Shown piece by piece: positions 44,013-51,700 of a stretch of DNA of 64,000 bases. The translations under genes and the position numbers were made by a program. This DNA comes from JBGSOV01 sp964558715. Its GTDB lineage: Bacteria; Patescibacteriota; Gracilibacteria; CAIRYL01; GCA-016699755. The notes beneath the pieces are model-generated. The model ran no database searches and was not told the DNA's origin. It saw only the letters and a list, made by a program, of their open reading frames with translations. Within the stretch, counting starts at the first letter, position 1. Every line of letters begins with the position of its first letter. Location of the stretch: NCBI GenBank assembly GCA_964558715.1, contig CAZLFD010000004.1:3114-67113 (forward strand), given 5' to 3'.

Positions 44013-45537
44013 TTGGATCTGTCACTGGTTTATCATCTGGCAAAGCAGAGTCTGAAGCAGACATATTTTCGACTGGTTCGAGAATAACTGATTTTGTTTC
44101 GAGCTTGATCTCGATACCATCAAAGAAAGTAGTATGTACTGCGCTGATCAGCTCTGCCATACGCTTATTTTCTGCGACTTGCGTCCGTAAGACCTCGGCA
44201 GGAAAAGTAAGAATAAGCTTTCCCTCTTTTGTGCCTGATTGCACTTGCTGCAAAGCAATCCGCAACACCGGATCTTTCAACTGCTCTAAAACTTTTGGCC
44301 AATACACAGGTAAACTTTCACTTGTCAGATCAGTTCCTGCTGTCGAAGCCGAAGGAATAACTTCTTCTTCTTGGATTTCTGGTTCGACCTGCACAGCTTT
44401 CGTTTCTGTCGATGGCGTCTGGGTATTTGCCGGAGCAAGCTTCTCTGCTTTGGTTTCCTTTTTCCCAAAAATGTTCCAGCTCTCATCTTTTTTTCCTGAA
44501 GCTGCCACTGTTTCGCTGTTTAACAAAGTAGCTTTCACAATCGCAATCTCGAGTGGAAGCGTGGGAATAGGTGCGTCACGCAGGGTGCGGCGAGCCGTTT
44601 CGAACAAATCGATATGATGCAAAATGGTTCCCAGCATAGCGTGTTTCTCGCTCTCGAGCGAAGCCTCAAGCATCAACTCGCGAAGATGGCCTAGCAGTTG
44701 TTCAACGAAGTCGCCGAGAAAGATTCCCTCCATTGACAGATTTCCAACAAAACGAATAGCGGCTTCGGCATCTTTTTTTTGAATATACTCGTAGAACGTA
44801 TCTAAATCACCCAGAGAAGCCATACCCAACTCTTGTTGGATCTGCTTGACGGTAACCTCGCCGCTAGCAGCGATCTGCTCGAAAAGCCCAATCGCATCAC
44901 GTAGGCCGCCGAGCGATTTTTTGGCGATTAGCAATAAGGCATCGTGCTCGACGATCACGTCTTCTTTCTGAGCGATTTCATTTAAGCGCCCAGCAATCTG
45001 CTCTGGTGAAAGACGATGGAAAGTAAAAGTCTGGCAACGGCTGCGAATGGTTTCGGGTACTTTTTGCAGCTCGGTCGTCGCCAGTAAGAAAAAGGCATGC
45101 TCTGGCGGTTCTTCAATCGTTTTAAGGAGGGCATTAAACGCTTCTTTGGTGAGCATGTGCACCTCGTCGATGATGTACACTTTGCGCTTACCCAGGGTCG
45201 GCGCGAAGTAGATTTTTTCGATCAGCGCTCGAGCATGCTCGATTTTACGATTACTGGCTCCGTCGATCTCGATCATATCGACAAAAGTCCCATTATCGGC
45301 GCCAAGACAAAATTCACAGGTGTTACATGGGTCTCCAGATTCACGAGGATTTTGGCAGTTCAGGGCTTTTGCAAGAATACGGGCACTACTCGTTTTACCT
45401 GTACCGCGAGAACCAAAAAAGAGGTAGGCGTGTGCTACCTTGTCTGACTTGAGCGCTGCCTGCAGGGTTTGGCGGACAAACTCTTGCCCGACGAGTTCTT
45501 GAAGGGTTTTGGGTCGATACTTCTGATAGAGCGCCAT
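43972..45537 (-). CDS. dnaX: DNA polymerase III subunits gamma/tau
   Basis: A 521-residue clamp-loader ATPase. Start at ATG 45537 (MALYQKYRPKTLQELVGQ). Walker A GSRGTGKTSSARILAKAL, zinc module CQNPRESGDPCNTCEFC, DEVHM, the SRC motif ETIRSRCQTF and a Thr/Lys/Glu-rich linker with a C-terminal domain. It is long enough to be tau. A slippery frameshift signal for gamma was not looked for in detail. It ends inside the fthC start region. Confidence 0.95.
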   Translation of the reverse strand: MALYQKYRPKTLQELVGQEFVRQTLQAALKSDKVAHAYLFFGSRGTGKTSSARILAKALNCQNPRESGDPCNTCEFCLGADNGTFVDMIEIDGASNRKIEHARALIEKIYFAPTLGKRKVYIIDEVHMLTKEAFNALLKTIEEPPEHAFFLLATTELQKVPETIRSRCQTFTFHRLSPEQIAGRLNEIAQKEDVIVEHDALLLIAKKSLGGLRDAIGLFEQIAASGEVTVKQIQQELGMASLGDLDTFYEYIQKKDAEAAIRFVGNLSMEGIFLGDFVEQLLGHLRELMLEASLESEKHAMLGTILHHIDLFETARRTLRDAPIPTLPLEIAIVKATLLNSETVAASGKKDESWNIFGKKETKAEKLAPANTQTPSTETKAVQVEPEIQEEEVIPSASTAGTDLTSESLPVYWPKVLEQLKDPVLRIALQQVQSGTKEGKLILTFPAEVLRTQVAENKRMAELISAVHTTFFDGIEIKLETKSVILEPVENMSASDSALPDDKPVTDPNVISEIFGAKQNA

Positions 45538-45597
45538 CTCGCTAAGAAAATTGCTCAATGATTTTGGCACATCACTATTGCAATGTGAAGCCAAATC

Positions 45598-46452
45598 TTA
45601 CTGTCTTGGCGGAACTTCATCCAGACGAAAGCGCTCGAGAAAAGGTTTGTCACGAATAATGAAAAACAAGAAGAGTAGCGCAAAAAGCGATATTCCCAAA
45701 CTCATGATCACCGGTAAGCGGATGCCATATGCTATTGCCACCACATCACCACGGAAAAAATCGAGAAAAGCGTTTGTAAGCCCAAGTACAAAGAGCATCA
45801 CCATAAAAAATTTTCCTTCGCTCCAACGCCGCCAGATCTTACGCTCCCAAAAAACCCACCCGATCCAAAACACAACGGCAAGCAAAAGGGCAGAATACAG
45901 TTGCACCGAATAGATGGGAACCGAATAGCGGACTTCTTGCAGTTCATACTTCACTGAAAGCGGAAACGGTAACCATTCAGGGGCTGGCGAACCATAATTC
46001 CATCCGGCAAAAAACCCGCCCAATGCTGCAAAAAATGCCAGCACGATTCCCGGGAGAATAAAGGCATCGAGCCACGAAAAAAACCTTTCTTTTCGCCAAT
46101 ACGCCAAAAGAAAAAAAGCGATAAAAAACCCGCCGACCGCCCAATCAGCCTTGAGCGAACCATCACCAAATAGAAAAAATGAGCGAAAAATTTCGATGAG
46201 CGAACCAAAGATGTCAGAACTCGGCAAGCGTTGCTTAACTGTTGGCCACAACGAAAGAAAAGCGCCCAAGCGGCCAAACAGAAATGGAATCACAACAAAA
46301 AAGAAGAGGTGATCACTTAAAAATTTAAGCGAGATGTCTTCATCACGAATAGTATGAATGAGGATTGCAGCGGCGGCGAGTACTCCGATACAGACAATGA
46401 TTCCCCCCGTAGGAACAAGAAACGGGCCAAGGGGGATGATGGAAATATTCAT
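45598..46452 (-). CDS. Lgt-like prolipoprotein diacylglyceryl transferase, divergent
   Basis: A 284-residue integral membrane protein with about seven hydrophobic segments. It matches the Lgt fold order: a GGIIVCIGVL start, the ADWAVGGFFIAF segment, GGFFAGWNYGSPAPEWLPFPLSV, PIYSVQLYSALL and LTNAFLDFFRG. Lgt adds diacylglyceryl to the lipobox Cys. Compared with E. coli Lgt, the usual His of HGG(L) reads V, the usual R143 region reads LGGFFAG without Arg, and the usual His of the HPxQLYE-like motif reads Y, while the last Arg (DFFRGD) is kept. Hence it may be inactive or work differently. ATG 46452 is chosen. It precedes dnaX by 60 bases on the same strand. Confidence 0.75.
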   Translation of the reverse strand: MNISIIPLGPFLVPTGGIIVCIGVLAAAAILIHTIRDEDISLKFLSDHLFFFVVIPFLFGRLGAFLSLWPTVKQRLPSSDIFGSLIEIFRSFFLFGDGSLKADWAVGGFFIAFFLLAYWRKERFFSWLDAFILPGIVLAFFAALGGFFAGWNYGSPAPEWLPFPLSVKYELQEVRYSVPIYSVQLYSALLLAVVFWIGWVFWERKIWRRWSEGKFFMVMLFVLGLTNAFLDFFRGDVVAIAYGIRLPVIMSLGISLFALLFLFFIIRDKPFLERFRLDEVPPRQ

Positions 46453-46568
46453 AACTGCGATCGAATGAGATTTGCGAGAAATACTGTGCCAGAAATCGAT
46501 AGCCTGTCGCAAGCAGGAGCGGATTAAGATATTGCCTCAAATCAGACATTGTGGAACAATCACTTTTG

Positions 46569-47147
46569 ATGAAAAAAAGAATATTTCTGGTCGGCTTGGC
46601 ACTCCTATTGTTTGGTGGATGCAGCGGTGATAATGAGAGTAATGGGGCCGAGTCACCTACTCCATCTAATGCTTCTGCCGCTTTTCAGGTAGAGAAGTCT
46701 GGTTTGCGCCTAACAGTACCAATGACCTGGCGTGAAATTGCGGCGTCAGAGTTTCCGCCGGCAGTACTCAATCGCGACCCGGTTACTGTCTTTCGGCGTA
46801 GAGAAGCAGATAATGGAGTGTTTCCGAATATTGTGATCACAACCCAGTCTATCGATTCGAATATATCTGCTCTTGAATTTTCTCGGTCAACCAGGGAAAA
46901 TAGTTCCGCTACTTTGCTTGATTACGAAGAGCTTGCACTCAATGAGAGAGAGCTCTCGGGACAACTGACTAATGTCATCGAGTTTACCGCTCGATCTGCC
47001 CCCGACCAGCGCCGGTTACGCTTTTGGCAGACATTCATCATCCGTCAGAATACCGGTTATGTCTTGACAGCAGCAGCCTCGACAGAATCCAGTGAAATCG
47101 TAGCATCAGAGATCAAAAGTATTATTGACAACATCGGCATCCAATAA
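46569..47147 (+). CDS. Lipoprotein, unknown function
   Basis: A 192-residue protein with a signal peptide and lipobox LLLFGGC. After a short Ser/Asn-rich spacer (SNASAAFQ), the rest has the form of small beta-rich lipoproteins (VPMTWREIAASEFPPAVLNRD, and a C-terminal FWQTFIIRQNTGYVLTAAA), similar to DcrB/PsbP-like domains, which I cannot confirm. It is followed by tRNA-Cys after 5 bases. Confidence 0.75.
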   Translation: MKKRIFLVGLALLLFGGCSGDNESNGAESPTPSNASAAFQVEKSGLRLTVPMTWREIAASEFPPAVLNRDPVTVFRRREADNGVFPNIVITTQSIDSNISALEFSRSTRENSSATLLDYEELALNERELSGQLTNVIEFTARSAPDQRRLRFWQTFIIRQNTGYVLTAAASTESSEIVASEIKSIIDNIGIQ

Positions 47148-47152
47148 AGTTC

Positions 47153-47226
47153 GGCGACGTAGCCAAGTGGCAAGGCCGGGGCCTGCAAAGCCTTTATCGG
47201 CGGTTCGATTCCGCCCGTCGCCTCCA
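47153..47226 (+). tRNA. tRNA-Cys (GCA)
   Basis: Acceptor stem GGCGACG with CGTCGCC, D arm, anticodon loop CTGCAAA giving GCA (cysteine), T arm with GGTTCGATTCC, discriminator T, encoded CCA. The 5' end is 5 bases after the lipoprotein gene, so it may be processed from a common transcript. Confidence 0.95.
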
Positions 47227-47312
47227 ATTCAACTCACTAGATAAACAAATTCAAGACTATGACCTCCTACTTCTTATAAGGAGATGTGAATGGATTTGCA
47301 TAGCATCCTCCC

Positions 47313-47337
47313 GATTCCGGTCAAGCCGGAATATGAC
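47313..47337. repeat. REP-like palindrome, copy 3
   Basis: attccgg and ccggaat are perfect 7-base arms around tcaag, followed by atgac. Aligns with 9072-9095. It lies 5 bases before tRNA-Leu and is the best-preserved of the three copies. Confidence 0.5.
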
Positions 47338-47342
47338 CCCAC

Positions 47343-47428
47343 GCCGGGGTGGTGAAATGGTAGACACGAGGGACTTAAAATCCCTTGAGGGCAACCTCGT
47401 GCGGGTTCGATTCCCGCCCCCGGCACCA
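47343..47428 (+). tRNA. tRNA-Leu (TAA)
   Basis: Acceptor stem GCCGGGG with CCCCGGC, anticodon loop CTTAAAA giving anticodon TAA (leucine, UUA/UUG), a long variable arm (TGAGGGCAACCTC) typical of type II tRNAs, T arm with GGTTCGATTCC, discriminator A and encoded CCA. An 86-base gene, close to tRNA-Cys. No other features between tRNA-Leu and the transporter gene are seen. Confidence 0.95.
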
Positions 47429-47572
47429 CACTTCGCCTTGCCATAAGCAAATCGAATGGCTAATGGGAAGCATACCCCCGTCTTCGATTTTGATGTCGCT
47501 GAGGATTAAGGATGGTGCGGCTAGTAGAAAGACTTTAGCAGAGAGTTTGCTAATTTTTACAATTTTAACTAT

Positions 47573-49375
47573 TTACGACGCTACTCCCAAAAGTGGCCAA
47601 AAACAATTGATCAAATAGGTAGTGATAAAAAGAAGAATCAAGTTCAGCGGTGCTCCGACCTTCATGAAATCAAAGAAACGGTAGTTGCCAGAGCCATACA
47701 CCATCGTATTTGTCTGATACCCGACTGGTGTGAGAAAGCTCGTAGAAGCAGCAAACATGACGACCAGGATTAATGGAAGTGGATTCACATTCATGGCATC
47801 GGCGACCGATATCGCAATCGGTGCGAGCAGGACAACTGCGGCATTATTCGAGATGACCTCAGTCAACACGGTAGTAACGACATATAATAGAATGAGGATA
47901 AAAATCGCTTTCTGCCCGTCGGAAACAACACCGATAGTAGTCGCAATCATATCGGCAGCACCAGATTTTTGCATAGCGATACCAAGCGGAATCACCCCTG
48001 CCAACAGGAAAATAATCTCCCAGTTGATGGCGTTGTACATTTCTTCCGTATTTAGACAGCGGGTGAGTATCATGGCCACCACACCGACCAATGCTGAGAT
48101 AACGATTGGTATTCCCATCACTGCCGAGCAAAAAATAACTCCGGCGACGATCGTCAATGAAAGCCACATCTTTTCCGGATTAAACTCGTCTTCCAGGGTC
48201 TCAAGCAGTACGAAATCGCGTGATTCCCGTAAGCGCCGCAGGCTATTGACCGAAGCCTGCACCATCAATATCTGTCCGACGTTCAGTGGCATTGCCCCTA
48301 AGCGTTGCCCCTTGAGTTGCGGCACATTAAGGCCGACGACGCTGGCATTGAAGCGGCGCCAAAAATTGATCTCATCTAAACTGCGATCATGAAAAGCAGT
48401 AAACCCACGCAGCATCACTTTGATGATCTTGCCAGTTCCTGCCGGACGCTTGCGGGCTTCTTCGTCGAAATTCGGCAAGAGTTTTATGTGCTCTTGCTTA
48501 GTGAGTTCGATTATGCGCTGTTCGGTAGCACGCAAAACGAGAATATCGCCTTCTTCGATGCTTTTCTCTTCGGCACTTTTAATGAATGAAGCATTGTCGC
48601 GGATCAGCTTCATCACCAGCACATCATATTTATCGGCAAATTTGGATTTCTCCAGTGTTTTGCCGATAAAATTACTCCCCTTTTCAATCACCACTTCTGT
48701 CAAAAATAAATCTTCGTGTTTCTCGCCTTTGCCATCACTTTTGCGCTCAGGCAGCAAAAAACGCCCGATAAAAACGAAGTACACCACGCCAACCAAAAGT
48801 ACGATGGCGCCAACATGGGTAAACTCGAAAAGCCCGATCGCCTGGCCTTTTGAGGCATCACGTAAAATGGAACTGGCAAGGATATTGGTCGAGGTACCGA
48901 TGAGGGTAAGCATGCCGCCAAGCATGCCAAAAAACGAGAGTGGAATAAGTAGCTTTGTCGCGGCGGTGCCGGAACGGCGAGCCAGGTCTAAAACCATCGG
49001 CAGCAGAATCGCCACCGCGGCGGTATTGTTCACGAAGCCAGAAATCGGCGCTACGATCAAAGCGATAGCAAGCAGTTGTTTGATTTCGGAATTTCCCACA
49101 AAACCAAACATCTTTCGGCCCAGGCGGTTGATTACTCCTGTGCGCTGCACACCTGCCGAAAGGATAAACATCGCTAATACCGTTATCGTTGCTTCGTTCG
49201 AGAGGCCAGAAAGCCCTTCTGAAACAGTAGGAAAAGAATCAGGATAGAGCAATCCTAATAACATCAACGTTATCAGGATGAGGAATGCGGTGATATCGAC
49301 CGGCAATTTCTCGGTCACGAACAAAAACAGCGCGAAGAGAATCACTGCAAATACGAGTAATATCTCTATAGCCAT
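47573..49375 (-). CDS. SLC13/DASS-type transporter with two RCK_C domains
   Basis: A 600-residue membrane transporter of the SLC13/divalent anion or SAC1-like type. Two blocks of hydrophobic helices flank a cytoplasmic insert with two TrkA-C/RCK_C domains (LTEVVIEKGSNFIGKTLEKSKF and the second, LKGQRLGAMPLNVGQILMVQ). Family motifs include FVNNTAAVAILLPM and VISNNAAVVLLAPIA. It probably moves sulfate, dicarboxylate or another anion with sodium; the substrate cannot be told. No operon neighbour. Length is normal for this subgroup. Confidence 0.82.
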   Translation of the reverse strand: MAIEILLVFAVILFALFLFVTEKLPVDITAFLILITLMLLGLLYPDSFPTVSEGLSGLSNEATITVLAMFILSAGVQRTGVINRLGRKMFGFVGNSEIKQLLAIALIVAPISGFVNNTAAVAILLPMVLDLARRSGTAATKLLIPLSFFGMLGGMLTLIGTSTNILASSILRDASKGQAIGLFEFTHVGAIVLLVGVVYFVFIGRFLLPERKSDGKGEKHEDLFLTEVVIEKGSNFIGKTLEKSKFADKYDVLVMKLIRDNASFIKSAEEKSIEEGDILVLRATEQRIIELTKQEHIKLLPNFDEEARKRPAGTGKIIKVMLRGFTAFHDRSLDEINFWRRFNASVVGLNVPQLKGQRLGAMPLNVGQILMVQASVNSLRRLRESRDFVLLETLEDEFNPEKMWLSLTIVAGVIFCSAVMGIPIVISALVGVVAMILTRCLNTEEMYNAINWEIIFLLAGVIPLGIAMQKSGAADMIATTIGVVSDGQKAIFILILLYVVTTVLTEVISNNAAVVLLAPIAISVADAMNVNPLPLILVVMFAASTSFLTPVGYQTNTMVYGSGNYRFFDFMKVGAPLNLILLFITTYLINCFWPLLGVAS

Positions 49376-49454
49376 AGACGACCTTCAACAGAAAGTATGT
49401 GATGCGTCATGTACTTAAGACAATGGAAGATGTGAGGTTGAATACAAGTGATGG

Positions 49455-50360
49455 TTAGTCTTTCTTATGCCAAATGACAATGAGTGGAGCGGCGATAAAG
49501 AGTGATGAATACGTTCCGATGATAAGCCCTGCAGAGAGAGCAATAAAGAAAGCAAAGAGTGAAGAAAAACCCATAAAATACGCCATCATGGCAAAGATAA
49601 CGAGCAATGTTGAAATCGAGGTGTTCATCGAGCGGCGCATCGACTGCCATGCCGCTACTTCGGTAAGCTTGGCCAGGTTTTTCTTGTTCTTTTCTCCTTT
49701 TAAGTTTTCGCGGATGCGGTCGAAGATGACAATCGTATCATTAATAGAAAAGGCGAGCACGGTGAGTAAAGCGGTAATAAAGAGGGTGTCGACTTCTACC
49801 CCGTAAAAAACACCAAGCAAAGCAAAGATGCCCACGACAATAATGGTATCGTGCGCTAAAGCGGCAATGGCGGCAAGCCCGAATTTCCAACTCGAAAGCC
49901 CTTCTGGCACATGGCGAAACGCCCAGGCCACGTAGAGGATGATTGTAAGAATCGCTAGACTAACCGCAATGAAAGCACGCTTTTTAAAAACTTCTCCCAC
50001 GGTCGGGCCGATGGTGTTGACCTGCTCTACCGTTAAGGAAGCACCGTTTTGTGCAAACGCATCGGATAATGAATTTACCTCATCATCTGTAAGTAGGCGT
50101 GAACGTATGATGTATCCACCCCCATCGAAAGTGGCGGTAATAACCTCCCCCATTTCGTCTCCTAATGCGCCCTGAAACAGCTCTTGTACTTGCTGTTGTG
50201 TAACAGCGCCATTACTGGAAGAGATTTCTAAACGGGTTCCTCCAGTAAAATCAATTCCGGCGTTGAGACCAAAAATACTGATGAATAGCAGTGAAAGAAA
50301 CACGAGCCCCCCAGAGATGCTAAACCAGAGATTGCGATTAGGAATGATATCGAACTTCAT
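49455..50360 (-). CDS. secF: Protein translocase subunit SecF
   Basis: A 301-residue SecF, part of the SecDF complex that uses the proton gradient to help protein export. Seen: an N-terminal MKFDIIPNRNLWFSISGG, GLNAGIDFTGGTRLEI, and the last membrane part FSINDTIVIFDRIREN with the conserved family motif. Six hydrophobic segments. secD is normally next to secF but is not in this window. The ATG at 50360 is chosen because the ten residues upstream look unconserved. It follows the cassette 2 anchored gene by 64 bases from this start. Confidence 0.94.
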   Translation of the reverse strand: MKFDIIPNRNLWFSISGGLVFLSLLFISIFGLNAGIDFTGGTRLEISSSNGAVTQQQVQELFQGALGDEMGEVITATFDGGGYIIRSRLLTDDEVNSLSDAFAQNGASLTVEQVNTIGPTVGEVFKKRAFIAVSLAILTIILYVAWAFRHVPEGLSSWKFGLAAIAALAHDTIIVVGIFALLGVFYGVEVDTLFITALLTVLAFSINDTIVIFDRIRENLKGEKNKKNLAKLTEVAAWQSMRRSMNTSISTLLVIFAMMAYFMGFSSLFAFFIALSAGLIIGTYSSLFIAAPLIVIWHKKD

Positions 50361-50424
50361 GCAGCAGAAAAATTCCGCCACATTCTGCATTGATTTTTCC
50401 GATAATTCAAGTCGTATACGGTAT

Positions 50425-51675
50425 TTACTCCTGATCGGGGTTCACAGCGCTTATGACTCCTTGAAAAATAACATCGTAATCACCCGCTCTACCGATGCCG
50501 ACCACCTTACACGATGGTACAATCAATGCTTGTGGCACAGGAGATGTTTCAAAGAGGTAGCCGCATTCAACGCTGCTTAATTCTGCCTGTTCGATAGAAA
50601 TGATGTCTTGCTCATTTTGCTGGGCATAGAAGGAGCGTCGTTCAGAAACAGCGATGGCACCTGGGTGTAGTAACTCTATCTTGCCTTTCTGAAAATCACC
50701 GGCCTCTGTGAGTGCAATAATAGAGTCGCTGTCCTGCAGACGGACGGTTTGTGCCTCACTGACATTCGGGAAGCGTGAATGGATCTCGACAATCGATGAT
50801 TCATCATTAATGAGGATATCTACGACACCATCGGCTGCCGGTTCAAAGGTGTTGACTAAGAGTGGCGTTTCTAGTGAATACACCGGCAATGAAAGGTCGG
50901 GTTGAAAGCGAATCCATTGATTTCCGAAATCATCCATAATCTCTTCAGCGTTATATGCGAAGCCAAGTACACCTGCCTCTCTTAGCGTCTTTGCAACGGT
51001 CTCTACAGTTGAATCGGCTAAGCCGATATCGACGGCATGCGTCTCAAAAATCATATGAAATAAATTATAAGCGAGGGAGTAGTCGCCACCGACAATATCC
51101 ATCAACACATACTCTTGTTCATTGACACGCACGAGATGACCATTGATACCCAGGTTGGCAGCAAGATTGGTGATTAATGACTTAAGATCGCCTCCTGCGG
51201 GCCTTAAGATTTCATAGACTGGTGCCTCACCGGGCAGATCAAGTGGTGCTGTAACCTCATCATCGGTCCATTGTACTTCAAGGCGCATAATCGGCTCGGC
51301 GGGTGGTTGGTAGGAAGAAATTGCTGACTCGTTCAGCTCTTCTACAATCTCGGGCGCCAGCAGCTCAGTCATCGAATCGCTTTTATCCGCAAAAAGTATG
51401 GCGTCAAGGCCGGCTTTCGTAGTTGTTCGAGCAATTGGACTTGGTTGCGTTGAAGTCTCTGGTTGATCTGGAGTATCATCTGTCATTTCGTCTTCGCCGG
51501 AATCTGCAGGTGAAGAAGGTGCTATTTTTGCGTCAGGCGATGTGTCACCGTCAGAAATGGCTGCCTCGGGCGGAGTATCCGATGTAGTGCCTTGCTGTTG
51601 GGTGTTGGCGACGATCACCAGAATGATCACAATACCAGCTACAAGCGCGAAGAGAAGCAGTGTTTTTTTGGTCAT
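50425..51675 (-). CDS. Cassette 2 anchored protein, unknown function
   Basis: A 416-residue paralogue of the cassette 1 protein at 12463-13659: N-terminal membrane anchor (residues 4-23), a long Ser/Thr/Pro/Asp/Glu-rich linker to about 90, and a globular part. The last 43 shared positions starting at SVECGY have 22 identities with cassette 1, including VIFQG. Conserved FGNQWIRFQPDL and HPGAIAVSERR segments also appear in the other copy in similar form. No catalytic motif. It follows the large gene by 25 bases and precedes secF. Confidence 0.82.
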   Translation of the reverse strand: MTKKTLLLFALVAGIVIILVIVANTQQQGTTSDTPPEAAISDGDTSPDAKIAPSSPADSGEDEMTDDTPDQPETSTQPSPIARTTTKAGLDAILFADKSDSMTELLAPEIVEELNESAISSYQPPAEPIMRLEVQWTDDEVTAPLDLPGEAPVYEILRPAGGDLKSLITNLAANLGINGHLVRVNEQEYVLMDIVGGDYSLAYNLFHMIFETHAVDIGLADSTVETVAKTLREAGVLGFAYNAEEIMDDFGNQWIRFQPDLSLPVYSLETPLLVNTFEPAADGVVDILINDESSIVEIHSRFPNVSEAQTVRLQDSDSIIALTEAGDFQKGKIELLHPGAIAVSERRSFYAQQNEQDIISIEQAELSSVECGYLFETSPVPQALIVPSCKVVGIGRAGDYDVIFQGVISAVNPDQE

Positions 51676-51700
51676 GATTGAAATGAGAAGACTACTGTGG

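Noticed and set aside
43901..44617. Plus-strand ORF of 238 codons opposite dnaX and fthC
   Set aside because: Antisense shadow of dnaX; composition is Ser-rich low-complexity and no family fits.
47385..47618. Plus-strand ORF after tRNA-Leu
   Set aside because: It begins inside the tRNA gene and overlaps the transporter 3' end; no protein-like composition.
48420..49247. Plus-strand ORF of 275 codons opposite the SLC13 transporter
   Set aside because: Antisense of a hydrophobic coding region; no start context or family resemblance.
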